A stretch of DNA of 64,000 nt, taken from positions 9,061-73,060 of the forward strand of contig NZ_JBBMFJ010000018.1 in the NCBI RefSeq assembly GCF_040096075.1, in the 5' to 3' direction. This DNA is from Brotaphodocola faecis (GTDB taxonomy: Bacteria > Bacillota > Clostridia > Lachnospirales > Lachnospiraceae). The position numbers and the translations under genes were made by a program. Position 1 is the stretch's first letter. Every line of letters begins with the position of its first letter. This document shows positions 50,737-59,984 of this stretch, one piece after another. The notes under the pieces were generated by a model. That model ran no database searches. It was not told the DNA's origin and saw only the letters and a list, made by a program, of their open reading frames with translations.

Positions 50737-51870
50737 TTACCGCTCCAGCCGGATCTGGTTGGAGACACCAAGCACCATGCCCATCTCCATCATCAGAAAG
50801 AGAACCGACGTGCCTCCGTAACTGATGAACGGAAGCGTAATTCCGGTATTCGGAATCGTGTTGGTTACTACCGCGATGTTTAAGATAACCTGGATCGCAA
50901 TATGCGCCATAACGCCCACCACGATCAGCGCCCCTAAAAGATCCGGCGCGTTGTTGGCAATCAGCATGAAGCGGTAGATCATAAACAGGAAAATGAGAAT
51001 GATGGAGACCGCTCCGAACAATCCCAGCTCCTCACAGATGATGGAGAAGATCATATCGTTCTGCGCCTCAGGCACAAAGCCCATCTTCTGGATACTCTCG
51101 CCCAGTCCCTTGCCGAAGAGGCCGCCGGAGCCGATGGCATAAAGTCCCTGAAGCACCTGATAACCGCCGTCCATCGGGTAACTTTCCGGAGAAAGCCATA
51201 CATGGATACGGCTTAACTGATACGGCTTTAACAGCTTGATCTTCTCGAGAAAAATTGCCAGGGGGCCAGCCGTGACTACCGTCAGAATGGCCAGACCGCC
51301 ACAGGCGTAAAACGGCCACTGCTTTTTGCAGGCCACAAACAGCATTACAAAAGCAATTCCCGCAATGATGATACCGGAACTTAAGTTATTTGCCGCTACA
51401 ATGCCGGCAATCGGGAGCGCAAAGCCCATGACACGGGCCATATTCTTCCAGGTGTTGACACTGGCTCCCATACGGGTAATCAGCACCGCCAGAAAGATGA
51501 TCAGTGCGATCTTTACAAACTCCGTCGGCTGGAAGCTTAAGGAGCCGACACCCAGCCAGCGTTTCTTACCGTTTACCTCCTTACCGACCAGGGTAACCGC
51601 AATCATCAGCACATAAGACAACAGGTAGGCAAACATGGAAAATTTCGCGTACCAGTGATAATCCAGTTTGGAAATGATCAGAGCCAGGACCAGTCCTCCT
51701 GCCCCGATCTTAAGCTGACGCATCATGAAATAACCGGCATTGTTATATTTTAACTGTGCTGTGTAGGAACTGGCGCTGTAGATCATGACCAGTCCAAACA
51801 CCGACAGAAATATGATACAGAACAGCAGGCTGTAATCATAAAACCGTTTCGGCCGGTTCTTCTTTGCCAT
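50737..51870 (-). CDS. ftsW: FtsW/SpoVE-type lipid II glycosyltransferase
   Basis: 377 residues with ten membrane helices, SEDS family. It polymerises glycan strands from lipid II together with a class B PBP. Motifs: LLFCIIFLSVFGLVMIYSASSY, GSLSFQPTEFVKIALI, QVLQGLYAIGSGGLFGKGLGES (catalytic-Asp region nearby), and GITLPFISYGGTSVLFLMME. By position between murD and murA it could equally be the SpoVE counterpart. It follows murD by 10 bases. The 115 bases between its stop and murA show no clear promoter. Confidence 0.94.
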   Translation of the reverse strand: MAKKNRPKRFYDYSLLFCIIFLSVFGLVMIYSASSYTAQLKYNNAGYFMMRQLKIGAGGLVLALIISKLDYHWYAKFSMFAYLLSYVLMIAVTLVGKEVNGKKRWLGVGSLSFQPTEFVKIALIIFLAVLITRMGASVNTWKNMARVMGFALPIAGIVAANNLSSGIIIAGIAFVMLFVACKKQWPFYACGGLAILTVVTAGPLAIFLEKIKLLKPYQLSRIHVWLSPESYPMDGGYQVLQGLYAIGSGGLFGKGLGESIQKMGFVPEAQNDMIFSIICEELGLFGAVSIILIFLFMIYRFMLIANNAPDLLGALIVVGVMAHIAIQVILNIAVVTNTIPNTGITLPFISYGGTSVLFLMMEMGMVLGVSNQIRLER

Positions 51871-51880
51871 ATCACTCCTC

Positions 51881-53236
51881 CTACAGGTTTCTTACACATT
51901 CCTTGAAAATCTCGCCGCGCTGCTCGTAGTTATCGAACATGCCCCAGCTTGCGCAGGCCGGGGAGAGAAGCACATTGTCTCCCGCGTTGGCATAAGCCGC
52001 GCAGACACGCACTGCCTCTGCCATATCCTCCGCATACATGATATCGGTGAAACCGTGGGCTCTCGCGCACTCCGCGATCTTGTCTCGGGTCTGGCCGATC
52101 AGCACCAGATATTTCACCTTGTCACCGAACTCCTCGATCCACTCGTCATACTCACTGTGCTTGTCGTAACCGCCTGCAATGAGCACGGTCGGGCCCGGCA
52201 TCGCGCGGATGGCCTGAATGGCCGCGTCCGGGTTGGTTCCCTTGGAATCGTTGTAATAGCGGACGCCGGAGCGCTCCAGCACAAACTCGATGCGGTGCTC
52301 TACCGCCTTGAACTCTTTTACGGCTTTGCGGATTGATTCCATCGGCACGCCCATGCGGATGCTCATGGCTACCGCCGCCATGACATTCTCATAGTTGTGC
52401 TTGCCGAGAAGCTGCATATCCGTCTTTACGTTTAAGACCTCTTCTTTTTTGCCATCATGGGCATAGATCATCATGTCGCCGTCCAGGTACATGCCCTCTT
52501 TTAAGGTCTGGGTGCTGGAGAAGAAGATGACCTTCGGTTTCAGATCCTTCTTTTCACCGAACTCCCGCAGTACCTTGTCGTCATAGTTCAGCACGATGCA
52601 GTCATCCTCAGTCTGGTTCACTGCCACGCGCTCCTTCACCTCAATGTAATTCTCCATGGTGCCGTGACGGTTTAAATGATCCGGCGTGATATTTAAGATG
52701 GCGCTGACATTCGGATGGAAATCCATGATGGTCTCAAGCTGGAAGCTGGAGACCTCAGCCACCGTCACAGACTTATCGGTGGTATCCAGTGCCACATCGG
52801 TGTACGGAATGCCGATATTTCCTACCACGAACACCTCATCAAAGAAGGTCTTCATGATCGCTCCGGTCAGAGCCGTGGTCGTAGTCTTTCCGTTGGTTCC
52901 GGTAATAGCGATGAGTTTACCCTTTGCCACATGGTAAGCCAGCTGAATCTCACTCCAGATCGGAATCTTGGCCTCATCCAAAACCGGCACAAACGGAGCG
53001 TCTAACGGAATACCCGGGCTGATGATGGAAAGCTCCACACCTAAAAGATCCGGTCTTGTCAATTCGCCCAGAACAATGGTGACCTTTGCGTCTTCCTCAA
53101 AATTTTCTTTGATCTTCTCCGGGTCCAGCTTGTCGTTGCCATCGTAAAGCACGACCTCGCCGCCCATGGCAAGAAGAAGCTTTGCTGCCGCGATACCGCT
53201 CTTGCCGGTACCTGCCACTAATACTTTCTGACTCAT
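51881..53236 (-). CDS. murD: UDP-N-acetylmuramoylalanine--D-glutamate ligase
   Basis: 451 residues. It adds D-Glu to UDP-MurNAc-L-Ala using ATP in the cytoplasm. Motifs: the N-terminal Rossmann loop VLVAGTGKSGIAAAKLL, P-loop ITGTNGKTTTTALTGAI, LNITPDHLNRHGTMENY, VEHRIEFVLERSGVRYYNDSKGTNPDA and the C-terminal LLSPACASWGMFDNYEQRG. It starts 24 bases after mraY. Confidence 0.97.
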   Translation of the reverse strand: MSQKVLVAGTGKSGIAAAKLLLAMGGEVVLYDGNDKLDPEKIKENFEEDAKVTIVLGELTRPDLLGVELSIISPGIPLDAPFVPVLDEAKIPIWSEIQLAYHVAKGKLIAITGTNGKTTTTALTGAIMKTFFDEVFVVGNIGIPYTDVALDTTDKSVTVAEVSSFQLETIMDFHPNVSAILNITPDHLNRHGTMENYIEVKERVAVNQTEDDCIVLNYDDKVLREFGEKKDLKPKVIFFSSTQTLKEGMYLDGDMMIYAHDGKKEEVLNVKTDMQLLGKHNYENVMAAVAMSIRMGVPMESIRKAVKEFKAVEHRIEFVLERSGVRYYNDSKGTNPDAAIQAIRAMPGPTVLIAGGYDKHSEYDEWIEEFGDKVKYLVLIGQTRDKIAECARAHGFTDIMYAEDMAEAVRVCAAYANAGDNVLLSPACASWGMFDNYEQRGEIFKECVRNL

Positions 53237-53260
53237 CTCATATACCTCCTGTCCTTCCGA

Positions 53261-54229
53261 TTACAATCCTAAGTACGCCACCAGGCAGAGCAGCGCGGTC
53301 ACGATGGAAAAGACTGCGACCACACGGGTCTCAGACCATCCGCCCAGCTCAAAATGATGGTGGATCGGCGCCATGCGGAAAATACGCTTTCCGTGGGTTG
53401 CCTTAAAGTAAGACACCTGCATGATGACCGAAAGCACCTCCACCAGGTAGATCAGACCGATGATGGGAATGAATAACGGAATCTGCATCATGAAGGCGCT
53501 GGAAGCGACAAAGCCGCCCAGCGCAAGGGAACCGGTGTCTCCCATAAATACCTTTGCCGGATAAACATTAAACAGTAAAAAACCAAGCAGGCTGCCCACC
53601 ACCGCTCCGGTGATCGGGCTGATGCCGCTGTTCTCGCCAATGGAAATGATGGTTAAAAAGGTTGCCACCAGAATGGTAACGCTAGTGCACAGGCCATCCA
53701 GGCCGTCTGTGAAGTTCACGCCGTTGTCGGTGCCGAGCACAACAAAGAACACAAACGGGATGAACAAAAAGCCAAGATCCAGATAGATTCCATGTTCAAA
53801 TCCGCCGGTAAACGGAACCAGCATGGAGGTTCCCACCTCACCGGAGCATACCAGATAATATACAAAAATACCGGTAATGATAAACTGGCCGATCAGCTTC
53901 TGCACCGGATTTAAACCCTCGGAGCGCTTCATTACGATCTTGATGTAGTCATCCAGAAATCCGATCACGCCAAAGCCAACCGTCATGAACAGCACCGGAA
54001 TGATGCGCGGATACTCACGGATATATAACAGGGACGTAATGACCACGGCGGTTAAGAATACCAGGCCGCCCATAGTCGGGGTTCCCTGCTTCTTTAAATG
54101 CGCCTGGGGACCGTCTTCACGGACCTGCTGTCCAAATTTCAGCTTATGCAGAAACGGGATCACGACCGGACAGAGGATCGCGCTGACTGCAAATGCGATG
54201 ATGATCGCAAGAATGGTTTCGTTAATCAT
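53261..54229 (-). CDS. mraY: Phospho-N-acetylmuramoyl-pentapeptide transferase
   Basis: 322 residues with ten membrane helices. MraY makes lipid I by moving phospho-MurNAc-pentapeptide to undecaprenyl phosphate. The catalytic Asp pair is in GFLDDYIKI, the next in VNFTDGLDGL, and the His-rich loop in FRMAPIHHHFEL. KKQGTPTMGGLVFL is also typical. It has its own promoter, with AGGAGAG before the ATG. Confidence 0.97.
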   Translation of the reverse strand: MINETILAIIIAFAVSAILCPVVIPFLHKLKFGQQVREDGPQAHLKKQGTPTMGGLVFLTAVVITSLLYIREYPRIIPVLFMTVGFGVIGFLDDYIKIVMKRSEGLNPVQKLIGQFIITGIFVYYLVCSGEVGTSMLVPFTGGFEHGIYLDLGFLFIPFVFFVVLGTDNGVNFTDGLDGLCTSVTILVATFLTIISIGENSGISPITGAVVGSLLGFLLFNVYPAKVFMGDTGSLALGGFVASSAFMMQIPLFIPIIGLIYLVEVLSVIMQVSYFKATHGKRIFRMAPIHHHFELGGWSETRVVAVFSIVTALLCLVAYLGL

Positions 54230-54271
54230 AATACTCTCCTAAATTCCTTATGTATTTTTGACATATTGATA

Positions 54272-54300
54272 AGTATACGTCTTTTCTATTTTCTTTGCAA
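54272..54300 (-). promoter_or_regulatory. Internal promoter for mraY-murD-ftsW-murA
   Basis: On the minus strand, -35 TTGCAA and -10 TATACT are 17 bases apart in the 101-base gap between spoVD and mraY. Confidence 0.8.
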
Positions 54301-54330
54301 GGTTGTTTCCAGTAAACTTTTCGCGAGAGC

Positions 54331-56094
54331 TCACCTTTGCGTTTTCTCTGTAACCGGCTCCTGCCGGATGCCAAGATAGGGCAGGATATTCTGAAAAATA
54401 TCCGCGATCACCGGTGCCGCAATGGTGCCGCCGTAGTAGATTCCCTGCGGCTCATCAATGGTGATCAGGGCGATCACCCGGGGATCATCCGCCGGAGCAA
54501 AACCGACGAAGGAGGAAATATATTTTTTCAGGCTCCGGGGAAGCTTTTCCGAAGTGGCAGTTTTTCCTCCAATGCGGAATCCTGCCACCGCCGCCTTCTT
54601 TCCGCTGCCCTCCGCCACCACCTGTTCCAGCACGTAGCGCATGGTTTTACTGGTCTCCTCCGAGAGAATCCGTTTTCCCTCCGGGTAGGAGAAGCGGTGA
54701 AGGAAGCTTCCATCTGCTGCCACAGCCTTCACTCCGAAATGGGGCGTGATCCGTGTTCCGCCATTCACAATGGAAGCCGCTGTGGTGATCAGCTGAATGG
54801 GCGTGATCTGAAAAGACTGGCCAAAGGAAACGGTCGCCAGCTCCACAAGGCCCATATTTTCCTTTTTGTGCATGATGGTCCCTGCCTCTCCAGGCAGGTC
54901 AATGCCCGTTTTTTCCCGCAGGCCAAACTGCTCAAAATACTGGCAGTACCGGTCAATGCCAAGGCGCTGGCCCACATCAATGAAGACCGGATTGCAGGAA
55001 TTCATGGCCCCCTGCAAAAAGGTCTCACTTCCATGTCCTCCCACCTTGTGGCAGCGGATTTTGCGGTCCTCCACCACCCGGAAGCCCGGGCAGGAAAACT
55101 GGTCCGTCAGAGATACCACCCCCGCCTCCAGTCCCGCCGCCGCGGTAATGATCTTAAAGGTGGAGCCCGGCTCGTAGGTATCATTGATAGCCGGATTCCT
55201 CCACATCTGGTTCAGACGTTCCTGTTTTTCTTTTGCGGAAAGTGCCGTACTCTCTTCCGTATTTAATGTGAACGGATCATTGAGATTAAATTCGGGTACA
55301 TTGACCATTGCCATAATTTCCCCGTTCTGCGGATCCATGACGATCACCGATACCCGCTTTGCGCCCTTTCGTTCCATAACGGTCCGTGCCGCCTGCTCGG
55401 CATACTGCTGGATGTTCACATCCAGGCTCAGGTAGAGATCTGCTCCTGCCACCGGCTCAATCCGCTCCTCAAACGCATTTTCCAGTTCCACGCCCGCCGC
55501 GTCCGCCATGGTGAGGATGGTACCGTTCTTTCCTTTTAAAACAGATTCGTATGTAACCTCCAGCCCAATGATTCCCTGATTATCACCGCCGGTAAAACCG
55601 AGTACTTTGGAAGCCAGGCTGTCAAAGGGATAATACCGTTTGTAGTCTTCATCCACCTTCACTCCGGCCAGATGCAGTTCCCGGATCCGGTCTCCGGTTT
55701 CCTTATCCACATTGGTGCGGATAATCTCACGGGAACTTCGTTTTTCCACTTTTTTCCGGACTCCGGCCTCCTCCATCCCCAGGATTTCGCACAGACTGTG
55801 GATGACCACATCCGGCTCCGTCACCTGATTGTGGATCACGGAAATGGTACAGACGGTGCGGTTCGCCGCAATCACCGTGCCATTTGCGTCCAGAATCCGT
55901 CCTCTGGCTGCCTTGATAGCGCGTTCCCGCTGATGCAGCTCCTCTGCCATCTCACTGTAATGATCCGCCCGGTACATCATAAGAAACACAAGCCGCCCTG
56001 CAAGTCCCACCATGCCCAAACACAGCAGACCAAACAGGACGGCTATCCTTCTCCGGTGGTGGGTCAGAAACGCGCTCCGATTTCCATATTCCAT
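54331..56094 (-). CDS. Class B penicillin-binding protein, SpoVD-like
   Basis: 587 residues. An N-terminal membrane helix (IAVLFGLLCLGMVGLAGRLVF) leads to a dimerisation domain and a transpeptidase domain. Active-site motifs: STFK with the nucleophile Ser (TYEPGSTFKI, near 310), SCN (GAMNSCNPVF), and a third motif that reads KTA (IGGKTATSEKLPRS) in place of the standard KTG. With ftsI upstream in the same cluster, this second copy is the likely SpoVD, which cross-links spore cortex peptidoglycan, but division use cannot be excluded. No PASTA domain follows. Confidence 0.9.
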   Translation of the reverse strand: MEYGNRSAFLTHHRRRIAVLFGLLCLGMVGLAGRLVFLMMYRADHYSEMAEELHQRERAIKAARGRILDANGTVIAANRTVCTISVIHNQVTEPDVVIHSLCEILGMEEAGVRKKVEKRSSREIIRTNVDKETGDRIRELHLAGVKVDEDYKRYYPFDSLASKVLGFTGGDNQGIIGLEVTYESVLKGKNGTILTMADAAGVELENAFEERIEPVAGADLYLSLDVNIQQYAEQAARTVMERKGAKRVSVIVMDPQNGEIMAMVNVPEFNLNDPFTLNTEESTALSAKEKQERLNQMWRNPAINDTYEPGSTFKIITAAAGLEAGVVSLTDQFSCPGFRVVEDRKIRCHKVGGHGSETFLQGAMNSCNPVFIDVGQRLGIDRYCQYFEQFGLREKTGIDLPGEAGTIMHKKENMGLVELATVSFGQSFQITPIQLITTAASIVNGGTRITPHFGVKAVAADGSFLHRFSYPEGKRILSEETSKTMRYVLEQVVAEGSGKKAAVAGFRIGGKTATSEKLPRSLKKYISSFVGFAPADDPRVIALITIDEPQGIYYGGTIAAPVIADIFQNILPYLGIRQEPVTEKTQR

Positions 56095-56149
56095 ACCGGC
56101 TCCCTTAAAACAGTTACCATTATTCTATTGTATGAAACAGCGAAAAAAG

Positions 56150-58501
56150 CTATTCCCCTGCGGATGAAGTTGCGCTCATGGTCTCACGCTCCGCCTGGGA
56201 AGTGGATTCTCCCGCGCTTTCTGTCTGGCTTTCCGTCTGCCTTTCTGCTTCGGTGCTGCTCTCACTTTCTGCTGCACTGCTCTCCGGGCTGCTCTCCGAA
56301 GCGGAAGTTTCCGAGGCCGTCTGGGCCGGAGGAACATAACCACTTCCGGCATCCGTTCCGCTCTCCCCGGTCTCATCCGTTTCCGTGCTCTCCGGTACAT
56401 CCTCCGGCAGATCGGAATCTGCGCCCGGCTCAATATATTCTTCGGTCTCGTATACCTTCGGCTCTGCCTCGGTCTCCGGAGTCACGCTGCTGTTGTCCGT
56501 GATGCCCTCTGCCTCCGGAAGCTGCGCGGCTGCCTCGCTCTGCTGCTGCTCAAAGTCTACAGACGGGAAGACATTCAGATAAGGAAGAATGTCACCCATG
56601 ATCTTGGAGAACACACCACTGGCATAGGTACTGTGCGGCTGGTCCTCCACGTGCGGAGTATCAACCGTAACATACACCAGCACCTGCGGGTCATGCGCCG
56701 GGGCAAAACCACAGAAGGACAGCAGATAGTTCTTCGCAGAACGCGGAATTTTCTCTGCGGTTCCCGTTTTTCCGGCAATCTCATAGCCCTCTACTGCGGC
56801 TGCCTTACCGGTTCCCTCAGAAACCGTTCGGTACAGCGCGTCCTTGATAAAGCTGCTGGTGGACTCGGATACGGTCTCCCGCACCAGCTTCGGTTTTACT
56901 TCTTTTACCACAGATCCCTGATCGTTTAAGATCTGCTTTACCACATGCGGCTCGTAGTAGGAGCCGCCGTTGACGACGGAACAGTAGGCTGCCGCCATCT
57001 GGATCATGGAACAGTTGTAGTTCTGTCCGAACGAGTTGGTTGCCAGGTCCGCGGAGTTCATCTCACTGGCGCTGCGCACCAGGCCCCTGGCGTCTGCCTC
57101 ACCCGGCAGGTCAATACCGGTCTTCTGGCCGAAGCCAAAGGCATCCATGTAACGGGTAAACGTGGTGGCTCCCATCTTTGCCGCGATCTGCATCATGGCA
57201 TCGTTGCAGGAAACCATCAGGGCCTCCGCCACCGTCAGCATGCCGTGTCCGCCCTTGTGGTAAGCCGTACACTTGATCTGATGACCGGCCACCTCCTGAT
57301 AGCCGTCGCAGTAAAAGGTGTCATTTGGAGAAATGACGCCCTCCTCCAGAGCTGCCGCCACAGTAAAGATTTTGGAAGGAGATCCCGGCTCGTAGGTATC
57401 ACTGATATCGTAGTTTCGCCATTTCTGGTTCCAGGCTACCTGAAGTCCGTAGGAGCGGATCTCGTCTGCGGAATAATGTTCCGGCACCTGATCGATGGTG
57501 ATGGTGCTGCCGTCTGTCTTTTTATGCTGGCGGTTGTAGGTCTGCATGGCCTCTTTTAAGCCCAGCTCCCGCAGTTCTTCCTCGCTGAAGCTGTCCGCCG
57601 CGCTTCGCGGGTTATTTAAGTCAAACATGCTGTTGTTGGCCATGGCCAGAACCTCACCGTTGTTCGGATTCATGACCACAACCCCAATATGCTCGGAACC
57701 CGGATCTGCCATCCACTCATTGATGCGCTTTTCCACCGCGTTCTGGATATTCACATCAATGGTGGAAACCACGGTGTTGCCGTTTTCCGCCGGCTTGATG
57801 ACGCGCTCCAGATTGGAATCATCGTTTAAGTAACCGTATTCCCGTCCATTGGTGCCCACCAGGGAATCGTTGTAGGACTGCTCAATACCGCCGTTTCCGG
57901 TTCCGCCGTCACTGGTAGCAAAGCCAATGACGTTGCAGGCCAGGGAATTGTACGGATAAATCCGCCTGAACTCATCCTCAAACCAGACTCCCTTGACCCG
58001 GGCCTTGGAATCTGCCTTGGCATTGGCCTTATTCGTATCAGACTGGTACTGCTCAAAGGCCTCCTTCTGGTCATAGGAAAGCTGTTTTGCGTAGCGCAGG
58101 TATGCTTTCGTGGAATTGTCGCGGATGAGATTTCGCATCTCGGTTTCATCATATCCGAACACCGTTACCAGCGCGGTAACGGTAGCGTCCAGATAATCAT
58201 CCTCCGCCGACATGATCTGCTTTGAGTCAATGATTAGGTTGTAAACCTTCTCTGTGGTAGCCAGGTAAGTACCATTACGGTCCACAATGTCGCCCCTCCG
58301 GTACGGGAGCACACGGCTGTCATACTGCTGCTGGGACAGCACGATCTGGTTGTAGCTGTCCTGTTTTGTGGTGATGATGTGATACAACACATAGATTAAC
58401 GCAAACAAAGCCAGCGTAATCACAATGACTGTGACCGCCAGCTTTTCCTGCATATACTTCGTGAAGATCCGGCGTACGCCGGATCTCCGTTTGTCCCCCA
58501 T
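56150..58501 (-). CDS. ftsI: Class B penicillin-binding protein, FtsI-like
   Basis: 783 residues from the ATG at 58501 (MGDKRRSGVRRIFTKYM), with AGGA 7 bases upstream and 13 bases after ftsL; an ATG at 58537 within ftsL is possible. Membrane helix at about 20-42. Transpeptidase motifs: SPSK (TYEPGSPSKIF), SCN (ALMVSCNDAMM), KTG (IAGKTGTAEKIPRS). It is the septal cross-linking enzyme paired with an FtsW. In place of PASTA domains the last 130 residues are a Ser/Thr/Glu-rich acidic tail (for example TETDETGESG, SESSPESSAAESES), probably outside the cell. Confidence 0.92.
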   Translation of the reverse strand: MGDKRRSGVRRIFTKYMQEKLAVTVIVITLALFALIYVLYHIITTKQDSYNQIVLSQQQYDSRVLPYRRGDIVDRNGTYLATTEKVYNLIIDSKQIMSAEDDYLDATVTALVTVFGYDETEMRNLIRDNSTKAYLRYAKQLSYDQKEAFEQYQSDTNKANAKADSKARVKGVWFEDEFRRIYPYNSLACNVIGFATSDGGTGNGGIEQSYNDSLVGTNGREYGYLNDDSNLERVIKPAENGNTVVSTIDVNIQNAVEKRINEWMADPGSEHIGVVVMNPNNGEVLAMANNSMFDLNNPRSAADSFSEEELRELGLKEAMQTYNRQHKKTDGSTITIDQVPEHYSADEIRSYGLQVAWNQKWRNYDISDTYEPGSPSKIFTVAAALEEGVISPNDTFYCDGYQEVAGHQIKCTAYHKGGHGMLTVAEALMVSCNDAMMQIAAKMGATTFTRYMDAFGFGQKTGIDLPGEADARGLVRSASEMNSADLATNSFGQNYNCSMIQMAAAYCSVVNGGSYYEPHVVKQILNDQGSVVKEVKPKLVRETVSESTSSFIKDALYRTVSEGTGKAAAVEGYEIAGKTGTAEKIPRSAKNYLLSFCGFAPAHDPQVLVYVTVDTPHVEDQPHSTYASGVFSKIMGDILPYLNVFPSVDFEQQQSEAAAQLPEAEGITDNSSVTPETEAEPKVYETEEYIEPGADSDLPEDVPESTETDETGESGTDAGSGYVPPAQTASETSASESSPESSAAESESSTEAERQTESQTESAGESTSQAERETMSATSSAGE

Positions 58502-58514
58502 CCTTGAATCCTGA

Positions 58515-58991
58515 TTAGTGTTTTGGGATGTCCTCATACTGTCTTACATACTCACTTTCCGTTTTATCATATAATAATACCTGATTACGGTTGGCATATA
58601 CCATGCCGAGTTCCTCTGTAGCTACCTTGTAGATGTGATCCAGATCCATGTCGGTATTGATGCGGGTCTGCAGCGCGTCGTTCTCAGAACGAAGCTGCTC
58701 TAACTGCTGCTCCAGACCTTCGATGTTGTGGATCTTGGCAGTCATGGAGGACTGCACATGCAGATATCCCACGCAGATATAAAGCGCGCAGACTGCTGCC
58801 AGCGTCAGCATGATCACGTAGGGCAGATCCATCTGAAGTGCCTTTTCCTGATTTCTTCTGACAGTATGGCTCATATTCTGGCGGTACTGCACCACTCTCC
58901 GTTCTCTTGTGCGTTCCCTCTCTGCTGCCATGTCTCTTGCGGCAGTTCCGTACACATAGCCCTGTCTCCCTGCTGCTCTGTGCGAAGCCAT
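58515..58991 (-). CDS. ftsL: FtsL-like division protein
   Basis: 158 residues from the ATG at 58991 (MASHRAAGRQG), which has AAGGAGG 7 bases upstream; the ATG six bases earlier is too close to that site. A basic cytoplasmic part of about 55 residues is followed by one membrane helix (LPYVIMLTLAAVCALYICVGYL) and a leucine-zipper-like coil (IEGLEQQLEQLRSENDAL). This matches FtsL, which works with DivIB and DivIC at the septum. It lies between rsmH and ftsI. Confidence 0.88.
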   Translation of the reverse strand: MASHRAAGRQGYVYGTAARDMAAERERTRERRVVQYRQNMSHTVRRNQEKALQMDLPYVIMLTLAAVCALYICVGYLHVQSSMTAKIHNIEGLEQQLEQLRSENDALQTRINTDMDLDHIYKVATEELGMVYANRNQVLLYDKTESEYVRQYEDIPKH

Positions 58992-59047
58992 ACTCATTCC
59001 TCCTTTTTTCTCTCTCGTAGCTTTGCGTTCTGTTCTTTTGTTTTTCT

Positions 59048-59983
59048 CTACGCTCTTTCAAATACCCGAAGCTTGGAGCTCTTCGAGCGCTTATTGTATT
59101 CGAGTTCTTCTTCCCCAGGCACGATCGGTTTTCTTGTAACGACCGTACCCTTGCTCTTTCTGCCGCACATGCATACCGGAAATTCCGGCGGGCAGATGCA
59201 TGGGTTTTCGTTGTCCCGGAAACGCTTTTTCACGATCCGGTCTTCCAGGGAATGGAAGGTGATGATGCTTAACCGTCCGCCCGGATTCAAAAGATCGATC
59301 ATGGTGTCAATGGAACGGTTTAATACATCCAGTTCATGGTTTAACTCAATGCGGATAGCCTGGAAGGTACGCTTGGCCGGATGACCGCCCGTAGCCCGGA
59401 TCTTGGCCGGAATGGCTGCCTTGATGGTCTCAATGAGTTCTCCGGTTGTCTCGTAAGGCTTTTCCTGGCGCCTCTGCACAATGTGCTTTGCAATGTTCTT
59501 TGCGAAACGGTCCTCGCCATAGTCACGGATGATGTGGTAAAGTTCCATCTCGCTGTAGGTATTGACGATATCTGCCGCAGTCTGGGTATTCCGCTGGTCC
59601 ATGCGCATGTCAAGCGGCGCGTCCTCCCGGTAGGTGAAGCCTCTGGACGCGGTATCCAGCTGATAGGAAGAAACTCCCAGATCCAGATAGATGCCGTCCA
59701 CCTTCTCAATGCCAAGGTCATGAAGTACGGAAGCAATGTTTTCATAGTTGCTCCGGACCACGGTAACCTTGTCCGCAAACGGTTCCAGGCGTTTCGTGGC
59801 TGCCGCGATGGCATCCGCGTCCTGGTCAATGCCGATCAGGCGCCCGTGCTCCCCAAGACGGCTGCATACTTCATAGGCATGTCCGCCTCCGCCAAGGGTT
59901 CCATCTACATAAATACCGTCCGGTTTGATATTCAGACTGTCGACTGTTTCATACAGTAATACTGATTTATGCTCAAATGCCAT
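59048..59983 (-). CDS. rsmH: 16S rRNA (cytosine1402-N4)-methyltransferase
   Basis: 311 residues from the ATG at 59983 (MAFEHKSVLLYETVDSLN), one base after the mraZ stop. It methylates C1402 in the ribosomal P site with SAM. Motifs: VDGTLGGGGHAYEVCSRL, IDQDADAIAAA, IYLDLGVSSYQLD, RGFTYREDAPLDMRMD and ISFHSLEDR-like IITFHSLEDRIVKKRF. A longer frame starting inside mraZ is rejected. Confidence 0.96.
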   Translation of the reverse strand: MAFEHKSVLLYETVDSLNIKPDGIYVDGTLGGGGHAYEVCSRLGEHGRLIGIDQDADAIAAATKRLEPFADKVTVVRSNYENIASVLHDLGIEKVDGIYLDLGVSSYQLDTASRGFTYREDAPLDMRMDQRNTQTAADIVNTYSEMELYHIIRDYGEDRFAKNIAKHIVQRRQEKPYETTGELIETIKAAIPAKIRATGGHPAKRTFQAIRIELNHELDVLNRSIDTMIDLLNPGGRLSIITFHSLEDRIVKKRFRDNENPCICPPEFPVCMCGRKSKGTVVTRKPIVPGEEELEYNKRSKSSKLRVFERA

Positions 59984-59984
59984 C

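Noticed and set aside
54337..55266. 309-residue plus-strand open frame
   Set aside because: It lies opposite the SpoVD-like gene, has no ribosome-binding site and no recognisable motif, and its composition is that of an antisense frame of a real gene.
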